64,000 nucleotides of DNA from Pseudoalteromonas ulvae UL12 (GCF_014925405.1 NZ_AQHJ01000023.1:62001-126000); one strand, 5' to 3'; shown: positions 47,085 to 56,958, counted from the first letter of the stretch. The notes: generated by a model from the letters alone, not told the origin. Translations and numbers: made by a program.

Positions 47085-47521
47085 CAGCGCACTCCATAAA
47101 CTTGCTTGGCTCGTTGAGTAAAAGCAGTAATCATATTGGTCGCTACTTCATTAAACACCTTGCCAAAAGCCATTTCTACCAATCGATTGGTAAATTCAAA
47201 CTCGAGGTCCAATGACACTTTACAGGCATGTTCATCAAGTACTTTAAATGTCCAACCACCGCTTAATGTTTTAAACGGCCCATCGAGTAATTGCATATGA
47301 ACAGCTTGATTTTCAATAAGCGTATTTTTGGTGGTAAACCACTTTTTTAAACCCGCTTTAGAGATTTCTAAAGCCGCGGTCATTTCATTGGCTGATTGAG
47401 CAATAATTTTCGCGTCAGAACAATGAGGTAAAAACTCAGCATACGCACTAACATCATTCACCAAGTGATACATTTCTTGGGCACTGTACATCACCAGCGC
47501 ATTTCTACTGATTTGAGGCAT
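47084..47521 (-). CDS. ratA: RatA/PasT START-domain protein
   Basis: 145-residue SRPBCC/START-fold protein: SAQEMYHLVNDVSAYAEFLPHCSDAKI, GGWTFKVLDEHACKVSLDLEFEF and NRLVEMAFGKVFNEVATNM are typical. Family members were described as toxin of a pair with RnfH (RatA) and as a coenzyme-Q-binding persistence factor (PasT); the second view fits the housekeeping distribution. Adjacent to rnfH. Confidence 0.95.
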   Translation of the reverse strand: MPQISRNALVMYSAQEMYHLVNDVSAYAEFLPHCSDAKIIAQSANEMTAALEISKAGLKKWFTTKNTLIENQAVHMQLLDGPFKTLSGGWTFKVLDEHACKVSLDLEFEFTNRLVEMAFGKVFNEVATNMITAFTQRAKQVYGVR

Positions 47522-47638
47522 AACATCTCCGATTTAATGCGGGGATTCTAGCAAGGTTTAGCGCTAAACAAAATACGTTCTCAAAGCCCTAAAAAAATGG
47601 ATGTAAATATTCAAACAATCCGTATAATAATCGCCACT

Positions 47639-48118
47639 ATGGCAAATAAAAAATCAAAACCAGGTAGCAATACCATAGCGCTTAATAAAAAAGCGCGACA
47701 CGAGTACTCGCTCACAGATAAAATTGAAGCTGGCCTTGAATTACAAGGCTGGGAAGTAAAAAGCATTCGTGCGGGTAAAGTTAATATTTCTGATACCTAT
47801 ATTCATCTTAAAAATGGTGAAGCTTTCCTATTGGGGTCTCAGATCCAACCTTTAAACAGCGCATCAACACATGTTGTGTGTGATCCTTATCGTTATCGTA
47901 AGTTGTTATTAAAAAAACGAGAGATAGACCGATTAGTTGGCTCCACTGAGCGTGATGGATTCACGCTGGTTGCAACCGCTATGTATTGGAAAAAATGTTG
48001 GGTTAAGCTTGAGTTTCACTTAGCCAAAGGTAAAAAACTCCATGACAAACGTGCTGATGGGAAAGATAAAGATTGGGCACGTGAAAAAGAACGCACCATG
48101 AAGCATTCTGCAAGATAA
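47639..48118 (+). CDS. smpB: SsrA-binding protein SmpB
   Basis: Partner of tmRNA in trans-translation. 159 residues, typical length: [36 protein letters not shown], the [19 protein letters not shown] segment and the basic C-terminal tail. The ATG at 47639 (MANKKSK) is the family start; the longer frame adds 14 atypical residues. No ssrA gene lies in the following 280 bases. A terminator follows. Confidence 0.97.
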   Translation: MANKKSKPGSNTIALNKKARHEYSLTDKIEAGLELQGWEVKSIRAGKVNISDTYIHLKNGEAFLLGSQIQPLNSASTHVVCDPYRYRKLLLKKREIDRLVGSTERDGFTLVATAMYWKKCWVKLEFHLAKGKKLHDKRADGKDKDWAREKERTMKHSAR

Positions 48119-48131
48119 ATAAACCTTCAAT

Positions 48132-48160
48132 AAAAGCCGCTTTGCATATGCGGCTTTTTT
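48132..48160 (+). terminator. Terminator after smpB
   Basis: AAAAGCCGC and GCGGCTTTT pair around a short loop and are followed by a T-run. Confidence 0.85.
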
Positions 48161-48405
48161 GATCTGCACGCGCTATCGCCGTACCAGCCATCTCTTATTG
48201 CGCATATTTCTCATTATACAGTGAGTGCCAGCGTATTTTTTATAACGAATATGTCCGCCTTCTGCTGCGCATTCACACTTACGGTATAACGTCACCAATG
48301 CATTTCTTGTAACAAAACAGTTAATTGCAAGCTACCAATTTACATGATATTAATATATATGAGTTTTTTACTCACATTATTATAATAGTAATAAGGATAT
48401 CTATC

Positions 48406-51024
48406 ATGTCACGCGCTACTCAATTTAGCCTCAGTAAACTGGCTATTGCTATTTCATCTTGCTCTTTACTTCTCACTGCAAACACCCATGCTCAAGAGGA
48501 AGAAATCGAAAAAATTGAAATTACGGGATCTCATATTAAAAGAACGGATCTCGCAGGCCCATCCCCGGTCAGCTCACTTTCTGCTGCTGATATTGCTAAC
48601 ACAGGGGCAACAGATTTAATTGCATTATTTGCCAAGCTGCCAATTTCAGGTCAAGGCACTTTTTCTACACAAGCCAATAGCAGTGATGACACAGCGAATG
48701 GTGGCTCAAGTGTGTCACTTCGTGGTTTAGGTGCGGATTCGACTCTTATTTTAGTTAACGGACGCCGTGTTTCTGTTAGTCCATTTGCAAAAGGGATCGA
48801 TACTGCATTCGTAGACATCAATAACATCCCTGTTTCTGCAATTAAGCGTGTTGATATATTAAAAGATGGTGCATCTGCAACTTATGGTTCTGATGCTGTC
48901 GCTGGTGTAATCAATATTGTGTTACGTGATGATATTGATGGTGCTGAAATTTCAGCAAAAATTGGCGGTACAGCTGATGGCGGCGGTGGCGAAGATAATT
49001 TAAGCATTGTGTGGGGCAACACAACTGACAAAAGTAACCACACGTTCATTTTAGATTATTTTAGCCGTGATGAAGTGCTTTATGCTGATCGTGATTATGC
49101 CAAGTCATCTAATCAATCAGCATTAAACCCAAATGACCCGTTTGCGACTGACTTTAGAAGTTCTTCAGGTATTCCGGGCACTATCGCATTAAAATCAGAT
49201 CCAACTAACCGAATTCCAGATACATTTGGCGCCGACGTTTGCCCAGCTGAAGATATAGTTGGCACACTTTGTCGTTATGATTATGCCCCCTATATGACAA
49301 TGGTTCCATCGACGGAGCGTTTTAGCTTTAACTATTTAGGTAAGTATGAAATTAACGATTCACTTCGTGCATTTGCTGAATTAAATGGCCAAAACTCAAA
49401 AGTCACCATTAAAGGCGCCGGTAGCCCGAGCTTTAATGAATTGTTTATGGACGGTGACAACGTAAATCATCCATTTGCCAATATGCCTGAGCATGAATTT
49501 TTTGGTCAAGATCTCACCATGAGACGCCGTATGGTTGATATTGGTAACCGTAAAAAAGAAGTTGATTCTGATTACTTACGCACTGTGCTAGGACTCAAAG
49601 GTGAAGTAGGAGATTGGAGTTGGGAAGCAGCATATAGCTATATAAAAAGTAAATCAGTTGAACGTGGTGTTGATGGTTTCCCTAACTCACGCCGTGTACA
49701 AGAAGCCATTGATAATGGTTCATGGGACCCGTTTGAACCTTCTAAAAACTCTCAACAAGCGCTTGATTTTATTGAAACAACTACCACTCGCGTCGGTAAA
49801 TCAACCAATCGCATTTGGGATGCTAAAATCTCAGGTCCTCTGATGGACATCTCTACAGGCGAAGTGATGGTTGCGATCGGTGTTGAGCACCGTAAAGAAA
49901 CCATTAGCGATAACCCAGATGATCAATTCTTACGTGGTGAAGTATTTGGTACAGAAGCAACGCAAGCAAATGGTGAACGTGACAACACTGCGGTGTTTGC
50001 TGAGCTCGCGATTCCAGTTATGGATAATTTCGAAATGCAATTTGCAATTCGACACGAAGACTATAGCGACTTTGGTACAACCACTGATCCTAAAGTATCG
50101 TTCTTATGGAGTGCGACTGAAGATGTCTCGCTTCGTGGTTCTTGGGGGACAGCGTTCCGTGCTCCATCACTTGCGCAGTTAGGGCTTGGTCGCACTGATG
50201 AATCGCCAAACTTAGTCGATAAACTTCGTTGTGATGCAATCGGTAATATTAATAAAGCGTGTGAACCACAAGAATACACCGCTATTTTTGAAGGTAATCC
50301 TGATTTAGGACCTGAAGAATCGCAAAGCTATAACTTAGGTCTTATTTATAATGTGACCGAAAACTTAGACTTCTCAGTTGATTACTACAGCTATGATATT
50401 GAGAACATTATTGATTCCGACACTCAACACTTGCTCAATACCAAAGGGCTTGATTCGAGCGTTGTTCAACGTATTCCTACCGGGATTGCTGGCGACCCAG
50501 GTGAAATCGTGCAAATCTTTGATCGTTTCCAAAATATTGGTGACTTATCAACGACAGGCTTAGATCTTGATCTGAAATACCGCTTACCGACAGAAATGGG
50601 TGATTTTAAATTTTCATATATTTTAAATTATGTCATCGACTTTAAAGATGAGCGCCCTGATGGACAAGGTGGAAAACGTACCAATATCGCTGAAGGAGAC
50701 TTTGAACAACCACAATATCGTTGGACTGCAGGTGTTGATTGGTCTAAAGATGATATGACTGCGTATTTAGGTATTAACTTTATTGATTCATTTAAACAAC
50801 AAGAAGCTGTTCAACAAGATGGAATGAGTGACGTTGATTCAATGATGACCGTTGATACATCATTTAATTACCATGGAATCGAAAACACAGTTTTCACGGT
50901 TGGTGTCACCAACTTACTTAATGAAGAACCACCTTTTGCATACCATGACTTTATGGGCTTTGCTGTCAATGTGCATAGTGGCCAAGGTCGCTTTGCTTAT
51001 TTACAAGCAAGCTATAAGTTCTAA
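48406..51024 (+). CDS. TonB-dependent receptor of unknown substrate
   Basis: 872-residue precursor with signal peptide (cleavage near THA|QE), a TonB-box-like EEEIEKIEITGSHIKRTD, plug domain (about 40-165: LRGLGADSTLILVNGRR, ILKDGASATYGSDAVAGVINIVLR) and a barrel ending in LQASYKF. The GSxIKR start is typical of the large receptor group of Alteromonadales that includes vitamin and carbohydrate receptors; the substrate cannot be read. The start at 48406 has AAGGA eight bases upstream. It stands alone, with no transport or catabolic gene beside it. Confidence 0.92.
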   Translation: MSRATQFSLSKLAIAISSCSLLLTANTHAQEEEIEKIEITGSHIKRTDLAGPSPVSSLSAADIANTGATDLIALFAKLPISGQGTFSTQANSSDDTANGGSSVSLRGLGADSTLILVNGRRVSVSPFAKGIDTAFVDINNIPVSAIKRVDILKDGASATYGSDAVAGVINIVLRDDIDGAEISAKIGGTADGGGGEDNLSIVWGNTTDKSNHTFILDYFSRDEVLYADRDYAKSSNQSALNPNDPFATDFRSSSGIPGTIALKSDPTNRIPDTFGADVCPAEDIVGTLCRYDYAPYMTMVPSTERFSFNYLGKYEINDSLRAFAELNGQNSKVTIKGAGSPSFNELFMDGDNVNHPFANMPEHEFFGQDLTMRRRMVDIGNRKKEVDSDYLRTVLGLKGEVGDWSWEAAYSYIKSKSVERGVDGFPNSRRVQEAIDNGSWDPFEPSKNSQQALDFIETTTTRVGKSTNRIWDAKISGPLMDISTGEVMVAIGVEHRKETISDNPDDQFLRGEVFGTEATQANGERDNTAVFAELAIPVMDNFEMQFAIRHEDYSDFGTTTDPKVSFLWSATEDVSLRGSWGTAFRAPSLAQLGLGRTDESPNLVDKLRCDAIGNINKACEPQEYTAIFEGNPDLGPEESQSYNLGLIYNVTENLDFSVDYYSYDIENIIDSDTQHLLNTKGLDSSVVQRIPTGIAGDPGEIVQIFDRFQNIGDLSTTGLDLDLKYRLPTEMGDFKFSYILNYVIDFKDERPDGQGGKRTNIAEGDFEQPQYRWTAGVDWSKDDMTAYLGINFIDSFKQQEAVQQDGMSDVDSMMTVDTSFNYHGIENTVFTVGVTNLLNEEPPFAYHDFMGFAVNVHSGQGRFAYLQASYKF

Positions 51025-51062
51025 TTAGTAATTGTTTAAAGCCATACTTGTATGGCTTATAT

Positions 51063-51092
51063 AAAAAAACCGCTTAAAAAAGCGGTTTTTTT
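51063..51092. terminator. Bidirectional terminator between the TonB receptor and the peroxiredoxin gene
   Basis: AAAAAAACCGCTT and AAGCGGTTTTTTT form a perfect stem around AAAA. Confidence 0.9.
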
Positions 51093-51115
51093 ATTTTCAC
51101 AAAAGGGCTAAATAA

Positions 51116-51721
51116 TTATAGCTCGCCTTCGTTTTGAGATAGGTAAGCAGCAACACCTTCAGGGCTTGCATCCATACCTTTTTTACCTTCAGTCCAACCA
51201 GCTGGACATACTTCACCGTGCTCGCTATGGAATGCTAGTGCATCAACCATACGAAGCATTTCATCGATATTACGACCTAGTGGTAAATCATTCACTACTT
51301 GGTGACGTACATTACCCGCTTCATCGATAAGGAAAGAACCACGGAAAGCAACACCCGCTTCAGGATGCTCAACATCGTACGCTTGACAGATTTCGTGCTT
51401 AACGTCAGCTACAAGTGCATATTTAACTGGACCGATACCACCTTCGTTTACCGGAGTGTTACGCCATGCGTTATGAGAAAATTGTGAATCGATAGATACA
51501 CCAATTACTTCAACGCCACGCTTTTGGAATTCCTCAAAACGCTTGTCAAAAGCAATTAGTTCAGATGGACAAACAAATGTGAAATCTAATGGGTAAAAGA
51601 AAATAACCGCTTTTTTACCTTTAATTGTTTCGTGAAGGTTGTAGCTATCAACAATCTCGCCATTACCAAGTACTGCTGCAGCTGTAAAATCAGGAGCCTG
51701 ACGGCCAACTAATACACCCAT
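51116..51721 (-). CDS. Typical 2-Cys peroxiredoxin (PrxC/AhpC-like)
   Basis: 201-residue cytosolic peroxidase. Peroxidatic Cys51 in FYPLDFTFVCPSE and resolving Cys172 in EVCPAGW place it in the typical 2-Cys class; GGIGP and the YF-like tail region suggest moderate sensitivity to overoxidation. No AhpF reductase is nearby, so electrons probably come from thioredoxin. The ATG at 51721 (MGVLVGRQAP) has GGAG upstream; the longer frame begins with TTG. Confidence 0.93.
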   Translation of the reverse strand: MGVLVGRQAPDFTAAAVLGNGEIVDSYNLHETIKGKKAVIFFYPLDFTFVCPSELIAFDKRFEEFQKRGVEVIGVSIDSQFSHNAWRNTPVNEGGIGPVKYALVADVKHEICQAYDVEHPEAGVAFRGSFLIDEAGNVRHQVVNDLPLGRNIDEMLRMVDALAFHSEHGEVCPAGWTEGKKGMDASPEGVAAYLSQNEGEL

Positions 51722-52125
51722 TGTATTCTCCAATAAATTAAAATAATTATATCGATTAAGAGCTTCGCTCTTGTTGCTGTCATTGATATTGTGGCTAAAA
51801 ACAAAAACCCAACCCCGAATTGAAAATTAAAACGAGATAACGACTTTTAGCACTGAATAAAAACAACATTCTGCTTTTTACTGTTTGATTTGAATTAATT
51901 AACATCAATATTCACACAGCAAAATTAACACGTATCCTACTGAGCAATATAATTAAAAGATAATCGTATTTTACGATGGGTATGATTGAAAAAATTGAAT
52001 GGAATTAAAATACGCTATTAGAGGCTATTGATCTCGAACAAAATTCAACCTCCAAAGATCAGCAATCCCTAGGTTTATATTAAAAAGCCCTGCACTGCAG
52101 GGCTTTTTAATGAAGAGGTGATGAG
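51722..52125. other. Intergenic region between the peroxiredoxin and fadR genes
   Basis: 404 bases, AT-rich, holding the peroxiredoxin promoter region and the fadR terminator at 52080-52110. No other gene or site recognised. Confidence 0.5.
52080..52110 (-). terminator. Terminator after fadR
   Basis: AAAAAGCCCTGCA and TGCAGGGCTTTTT form a perfect 13-bp stem separated by one C. It lies 16 bases beyond the fadR stop. Confidence 0.87.
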
Positions 52126-52839
52126 TTAATCCATAATATTTTCAGGGATTGAATTACGTAACTCGTGCCAAATTTGGCCAGAATTCAAACCATATTTACG
52201 CATCAAGAAAATTGCTTCGTCAAACTTATTTTGCTCAGCTAATCCCATGAGGTCTTTATAAAATTTACGCGCAAGATCACGAGTTCTAATGTCTGAAAAA
52301 TAATGCTGCGCGATTTTAGAGTACAAACCACGAAAGCCATTCAGTGTTAACACATAAATCGGATTTCCACATGCCGATGCTAACTCATGATGCATACGGT
52401 AGTCGTACTCTGCAAGTGCTTGCGGTGTATCGTCTATTTCTTCACTACGCTTTAAAATTTCAATCACTTTTTCTGGATTGTTTTTAATCGCGGCTCGTGT
52501 ATAAATGGCACTAATATTTGTTCGCGCAGATAAAAGTTGATCAATTAGATCTGGCATCTTATCTTCATCTAATCTTGCCAACGTTTCGAGAATATTTAGA
52601 CCTGACGTTTCCCAAAAATCATTTACTCGAGTGGGTTTACCATGTTGGATTGTTAACCAGCCATCTCTTGCTAAGCGCTGCAAAACTTCTCGCAAAGTGG
52701 TTCGTGTGACACCGATTAATTCTGAAAGCTCTCTTTCTGCAGGCAAAATAGAACCAGGAGGAAATTCACCATTCCAAATTGATTCAACAATATATTCTTC
52801 AGCAAATCCGGCAGGGCTTTTCGCTTTGAAAATTCTCAT
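52126..52839 (-). CDS. fadR: Fatty acid metabolism regulator FadR
   Basis: GntR-family regulator that represses fatty acid degradation and activates unsaturated fatty acid synthesis; long-chain acyl-CoA releases it from DNA. 237 residues. The N-terminal winged helix is almost identical to E. coli FadR ([26 protein letters not shown] and GKPTRV); the acyl-CoA-binding helical domain follows (about 80-235), with [16 protein letters not shown]. The ATG at 52839 matches the family N terminus; the ATG two codons earlier is possible. It is divergent from dsbB. Confidence 0.96.
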   Translation of the reverse strand: MRIFKAKSPAGFAEEYIVESIWNGEFPPGSILPAERELSELIGVTRTTLREVLQRLARDGWLTIQHGKPTRVNDFWETSGLNILETLARLDEDKMPDLIDQLLSARTNISAIYTRAAIKNNPEKVIEILKRSEEIDDTPQALAEYDYRMHHELASACGNPIYVLTLNGFRGLYSKIAQHYFSDIRTRDLARKFYKDLMGLAEQNKFDEAIFLMRKYGLNSGQIWHELRNSIPENIMD

Positions 52840-53271
52840 CAACATCCCACTTTAATAATTATACGCTACTTCATCAAAGACTGATTGTACCAGATGAGGC
52901 GTAACTAACAAGATAATGTAGCAACATATCGTGACTCAAATTTTAGCTAACAAAAGCACAAGCATATTCCTTTAAATGACACAGCGATTATTTTAATTGA
53001 CCGTATTTATAATTTATTTTTACCCAATGAGTGTGCTTGCAATAAAGAAATAAGGAGCCCTCTCCCCCTTTATTTTTCAATGTTTAAGTTCTGGCTACAT
53101 AATTTGTAACGCTTTGAGATCAGTCATGATGTTGTGCTTTATAAGAAATAATTGGATGACCCAGTGTTACATCGCGGCTTTTCTAGGTCTTATCTTAAAC
53201 TCACTTCCAATCTAAGCGCTAAATATGGTTTAATCAACGCATTGAAAAGAGTCTCTACTAACAGGTTATTA
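52840..53271. other. Divergent intergenic region between fadR and dsbB
   Basis: 432 bases. An in-frame extension of dsbB runs back to 53152, but its translation is not DsbB-like. AT-rich; no operator or RNA recognised. In many relatives nhaB lies here; it is absent. Confidence 0.5.
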
Positions 53272-53787
53272 ATGAACTTTATTGCATCGCTTCCAACTTC
53301 TCGGGCGGCATGGTTAACGCTTGCAGCATCAGCTCTTGTACTCGAAATCTGTGCGTTATTTTTCCAGTACTTCTTAAATCTTGCGCCTTGCATCATGTGC
53401 ATTTATCAACGCACAGCAGTACTTGGATTGGTATTTTGTGCGGTATCGGCCATCAACCCACAGCAAGTCTTACTCCGTGTGTTCGGCTATCTGTGCTGGG
53501 CTATTTCAGCTTTTTGGGGATGGAGTATTGCAAATGAGCATATTGCCATGCAGCAAAATACAAACCCTTTTGCTTTTAGCTGTGAAGTCGTGCCTAATTT
53601 CCCAAGTTTTATGCCTTTGCATCAATGGATACCGAGCTTTTTTGAAGCAACAGGAGATTGTGGTGAAATAAGCTGGTCTTTTTTAGGAATGAGTATGCCA
53701 GGTTGGATGCAAATAATTTTTGCAGTGTATAGTATTGCGTTCGTAGTCGTCTTATTGACGCGATTGCTCGTTAAAAAATCTGTTTAA
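53272..53787 (+). CDS. dsbB: Disulfide bond formation protein DsbB
   Basis: Inner-membrane quinone reductase that reoxidises DsbA. 171 residues, four membrane segments. Both redox pairs are present at the E. coli positions: Cys40/Cys43 (CIMC) and Cys104/Cys130. The ATG at 53272 (MNFIASLPTS) has AGG upstream and gives the family length; the longer frame adds 40 residues not seen in DsbB. A small membrane-protein gene follows after nine bases. Confidence 0.96.
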   Translation: MNFIASLPTSRAAWLTLAASALVLEICALFFQYFLNLAPCIMCIYQRTAVLGLVFCAVSAINPQQVLLRVFGYLCWAISAFWGWSIANEHIAMQQNTNPFAFSCEVVPNFPSFMPLHQWIPSFFEATGDCGEISWSFLGMSMPGWMQIIFAVYSIAFVVVLLTRLLVKKSV

Positions 53788-53796
53788 GGAAAATTG

Positions 53797-54102
53797 ATGA
53801 TCTTTTTCACTTCAAGAAATATTCCTGAACTAAAAGGTTTAAAATATGCTGAACGAGCTGAAATCATCAAGCTCGCGCAAGGTAATTTAACCACTCCACA
53901 AAAAACAGTACTGAATATCATCAAATTACTTTTTCTCACGCCTCTATTTTTATTATTAGCCAACATAGAAAGTTGGTGGTTGTTACTGTATTTGTTTATC
54001 TTAGGGATAAGCTATCCTGTCGTCACGAACCCAATCACCTTCTATTTTATTAGGCACACTCTTAAAGATACCAAAGACGAGTATTTCCGCCTGATAAAGT
54101 AA
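53797..54102 (+). CDS. Small predicted membrane protein
   Basis: 101 residues with two adjacent hydrophobic segments (about 44-57 and 60-80) and a charged cytoplasmic N-terminal part (RAEIIKLAQGNLTTPQKT). I do not recognise a named family. AAGGA lies six bases before the ATG, nine bases after dsbB, so it is probably co-transcribed with dsbB. A terminator follows. Confidence 0.68.
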   Translation: MIFFTSRNIPELKGLKYAERAEIIKLAQGNLTTPQKTVLNIIKLLFLTPLFLLLANIESWWLLLYLFILGISYPVVTNPITFYFIRHTLKDTKDEYFRLIK

Positions 54103-54110
54103 ATACCGAT

Positions 54111-54137
54111 AAAAGGGCTGAAAACAGCCCTTTTTTG
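54111..54137. terminator. Bidirectional terminator
   Basis: AAAAGGGCTG and CAGCCCTTTT pair around AAAA, with a T-run; it lies between two convergent genes. Confidence 0.88.
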
Positions 54138-54138
54138 T

Positions 54139-54444
54139 TTAAAATCTGACTTTTCCTTCTAATTTCGCAATAGCCTTATCGCCTATTCCTTTCACGTTTT
54201 TCAACTCAGCAAGTGATGTGAATTCACCAAATTGGTCGCGATATGCAATTATTGCTGCAGCTTTAGATTTACCAACACCTGGTAACGCTTCAAGCTCCTT
54301 CGCACTGGCTTTATTTACGTTTATAAGCGCGTCTTGACTGACCGACACATCAGGATTGACTGCTATATTTTCTACAGCCATCACTGTAGGGCTAGACATA
54401 ACTAATGCACTTATGATTAAAAATAGAGATGTCATAAACTTCAT
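54139..54444 (-). CDS. ComEA-like helix-hairpin-helix DNA-binding protein
   Basis: 101-residue exported protein: signal peptide (cleavage near VMA|VE) and a C-terminal pair of helix-hairpin-helix motifs (INVNKASAKELEALPGVGKSKA and LKNVKGIGDKAIAKLEGKV). Such small periplasmic proteins bind incoming double-stranded DNA in natural transformation; no other competence gene is nearby. Confidence 0.92.
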   Translation of the reverse strand: MKFMTSLFLIISALVMSSPTVMAVENIAVNPDVSVSQDALINVNKASAKELEALPGVGKSKAAAIIAYRDQFGEFTSLAELKNVKGIGDKAIAKLEGKVRF

Positions 54445-54623
54445 TGTATTTCCTCCTTGATGTCCACCATGGACTGACTATTAGCTCATTTAGCTAACAT
54501 ATTAACTAAAGAACATGACCTAAAATTTGTCAAAAATAAGTAATATGGAGAAATAGAAACGGCAAGTGTACAATTAGTTAGATCAGCTGAAGTTTTTCAC
54601 TTGAAAAAAAACACCAATAAAGT

Positions 54624-54643
54624 TACTGTATAAAAAAACAGTA
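54624..54643 (+). promoter_or_regulatory. LexA (SOS) box upstream of yebG
   Basis: TACTGTATAAAAAAACAGTA fits the LexA consensus TACTGT(AT)4ACAGTA very closely. Its first six bases can serve as the -10 element of a promoter with -35 TTGAAA (54601-54606) and a 17-base spacer, so LexA would block the polymerase directly. Confidence 0.9.
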
Positions 54644-54659
54644 CTCTTAGGAGAGAATC

Positions 54660-54962
54660 ATGGCCGTAGTTGTCAAATATGTTGTAGAAAGAAATGGAGT
54701 AGAGCGGATGACTTTTACAAGTAAAAAAGATGCTGATGCTTATGACAAGATGCTCGATATTGCAGAGTCTTTAGAATCTATTTTATCAACTATCGATGTC
54801 CCCCTAAGTGAACAGCAAGTCGAATCACTCGCTTTAGAAATGGCGAAAGATAAAGATAATATTATTAATGCTTTAAAAGGTATGAGTAAAGCCCCAACTA
54901 AAACGGCAAAAAACAAGAGTGAGTCTTCTGCTAAAGTAGCTGATATAAAACAAGCAGGATAA
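54660..54962 (+). CDS. yebG: SOS-induced protein YebG
   Basis: 100-residue protein similar to E. coli YebG: MAVVVKYVVERNGVE, MTFTSKKDADAYDKMLD and a helical middle; the C-terminal part (about 75-100) is Lys/Ser/Ala-rich and unlike E. coli. Role unknown beyond DNA-damage induction. GGAGAG lies six bases before the ATG and the LexA box just ahead of that. Confidence 0.95.
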   Translation: MAVVVKYVVERNGVERMTFTSKKDADAYDKMLDIAESLESILSTIDVPLSEQQVESLALEMAKDKDNIINALKGMSKAPTKTAKNKSESSAKVADIKQAG

Positions 54963-54986
54963 AAGCGGGTTACCCCGCTTTTTTCA
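54961..54986. terminator. Bidirectional terminator between yebG and the aminotransferase gene
   Basis: AAAAGCGGG and CCCGCTTTT pair around a short loop, followed by a T-run; it lies between convergent genes. Confidence 0.88.
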
Positions 54987-54989
54987 TCT

Positions 54990-56177
54990 TTAATTTAAGA
55001 CTTCTGCAACAGCCTTCGAGAAGTAATCAATATTGGCTTTGCTTATGCCTGCGACATTCACACGGCTCGAGCCAACAATATAAATGCCAAACTCTTTTTG
55101 TAAACGTTCTATTTGCTCTTTATTAATTCCTAAGAACGAGAACATACCGTGCTGGTGTTTTATAAATGAGAAATCTTGATCTGTTTCGGTATTCAATGCA
55201 TCAACGATTAAGCTACGAAGACCATTGATACGATCTCGCATTTCTGCCAATTCTTCATGCCATAGAGCGGTTAATTCATTACTGCCTAAAATTGTATCGA
55301 CAATTGCAGCACCGTGCGCTGGTGGCATAGAGTAAATACTACGTACGACACTTAACAACACTGAGTTTGCAATATCTGCTACTGCTGATGTATCCGAAAT
55401 GATCGAACAAGCACCAATACGTTCTCTGTATAAACCAAAGTTTTTCGAACAAGAAGAACAAATAATTAACTCATCAACTTTATCTGCCAACAGACGTAAA
55501 CCTGCGGCATCATCATCTAAGCCAGTACCGAACCCTTGATATGCAATATCAACCAAAGGTGTAAAGCCAACATCGGCAGCGATATCAGCAACAATTTCCC
55601 ACTGCTCAAGATTTAAGTCCATACCACTTGGGTTATGACAACAAGCATGTAATAAAACAATGTCGCCTTTTGGCACTTGCTTTAAGGTCTCAATCATCTC
55701 ATCAAATAGTAGCCCTTTATTTTCATAATCATAATAAGGGTATTCTTTGACTGTCAGACCTGCCGCTTCAAACAAACTAATATGGTTCGCCCAAGTAGGA
55801 GTGGTTACCCAAACTGTCGCATTTGGATTACAGCGTACAACAAATTCAGCTGCAACGCGTAACGCACCCGTTCCACCAGGCGCTTGCGCCGTTCGTACGC
55901 GATTAGCCAATAACGCACGATGCTCACCTAAAAGCTGCTGTTCAATCTTACTACAAAAACCAAGGTCACCTGCTAAGCCAATATATGACTTTGACGTCTC
56001 ATTTTCTAAACGAAATGCTTCTGCTTTTTTGACAGCCTTAAGAACGGGTGTATTACCCAGCTCATCTTTATAGACGCCCACACCCAAATCAATTTTGTTT
56101 GGATTAGTATCTTGGCGATAAGCGGCCATTAAACCTAAAATAGGATCTGTTGGTAACGGTTTCAAAATCGAAAACAT
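54990..56177 (-). CDS. Aromatic/aspartate aminotransferase (class I, PLP)
   Basis: Cytosolic aminotransferase of the AspC/TyrB type. 395 residues. PLP-binding Lys245 in SSCSKNFGLY, preceded by the HACCHNPSG loop (Asn-Pro) and DIAYQGFG (Asp and Tyr contacts to PLP); a C-terminal Arg in VGSSRVNVAG binds the substrate carboxylate. Which substrate predominates, aspartate or aromatic, cannot be decided from the sequence. A GAF-domain gene lies upstream on the same strand, 112 bases away. Confidence 0.93.
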   Translation of the reverse strand: MFSILKPLPTDPILGLMAAYRQDTNPNKIDLGVGVYKDELGNTPVLKAVKKAEAFRLENETSKSYIGLAGDLGFCSKIEQQLLGEHRALLANRVRTAQAPGGTGALRVAAEFVVRCNPNATVWVTTPTWANHISLFEAAGLTVKEYPYYDYENKGLLFDEMIETLKQVPKGDIVLLHACCHNPSGMDLNLEQWEIVADIAADVGFTPLVDIAYQGFGTGLDDDAAGLRLLADKVDELIICSSCSKNFGLYRERIGACSIISDTSAVADIANSVLLSVVRSIYSMPPAHGAAIVDTILGSNELTALWHEELAEMRDRINGLRSLIVDALNTETDQDFSFIKHQHGMFSFLGINKEQIERLQKEFGIYIVGSSRVNVAGISKANIDYFSKAVAEVLN

Positions 56178-56289
56178 TGCTGGTATCTCTTTACTCGGGG
56201 TTAATAAAACACTAGCTTAACATAAAGTCATCTTTTGTAAGCTAGCTTTAAATGGATATTTATTCCTAAATAATTCAATTAGCAAACGG

Positions 56290-56958
56290 CTAATTAAGTA
56301 AATATTTGGGGATAACAAAACATGCTGCAATCAGCAATGCAAGTTGCTCATCATCAAAAAAATGCAACTTAAAGGCTTCTGCATCAATAATACCTAATAA
56401 TTGATTATCGCCACTGAGTAATGGCAAACAAGACTCCGCAAGCACTTTAGGATCGCAAGTGTAATACTCACCTCCTTCAGTTAAATAGGTGGGTATATCA
56501 TTGATAACTCGCGCACGTTTCGATAGCCCTACTTTGACGTTATTACTCAAAGCTGCAAACGTTTCATTTAATGGAAAGCATGCGCGACTTTCTGCGCCAA
56601 AATATGCAAGCTTAACTAATTGCTGTTGCGAGTCATGAGTTACTTTTTGATAGATTCCAAACCAATCTACTTGTGACTCCTTAACAACACAATCAACAAT
56701 TGCTTGTAAACAGTTAAGACGTTCGAGGTTTTTATCGTCAGTAATATTTACTACCGAACTTAATTCAAAAGGTTCAGCTTGTAAGTGACCAAATAAGCTA
56801 CAACTACCACCCTCGCCTAATTCTGGGACATAATAATTAAGTGGTGCTTTTGTATCTAATCCATGTTGAGCCAGATAAGTTTGAATCAGCTCGATTTTAC
56901 TTTCGATTAAAGAAACAGGGCACTCAAGCCCTGCTGTTGATAAATATGAAGAGACCAT
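56290..56958 (-). CDS. GAF domain protein
   Basis: 222 residues. N-terminal segment of about 85 residues, then a GAF domain (about 90-220: VDWFGIYQKV, ESRACFPL, RARVINDIPTYL, LPLLSGDNQLLGIIDAEA). The layout recalls free methionine-(R)-sulfoxide reductases, but the conserved cysteine set of those enzymes is not obvious; it may instead sense a small molecule. It lies just downstream of the PP2C/STAS pair on the same strand (75-base gap). Confidence 0.72.
   Translation of the reverse strand: MVSSYLSTAGLECPVSLIESKIELIQTYLAQHGLDTKAPLNYYVPELGEGGSCSLFGHLQAEPFELSSVVNITDDKNLERLNCLQAIVDCVVKESQVDWFGIYQKVTHDSQQQLVKLAYFGAESRACFPLNETFAALSNNVKVGLSKRARVINDIPTYLTEGGEYYTCDPKVLAESCLPLLSGDNQLLGIIDAEAFKLHFFDDEQLALLIAACFVIPKYLLN

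Noticed and set aside
48119..48405. tmRNA gene after smpB
   Set aside because: No tRNA-like ends or tag-reading frame are visible; only a terminator and AT-rich DNA.
53152..53271. N-terminal extension of DsbB
   Set aside because: The 40 extra residues are not DsbB-like, and the ATG at 53272 gives the exact family length and cysteine numbering.
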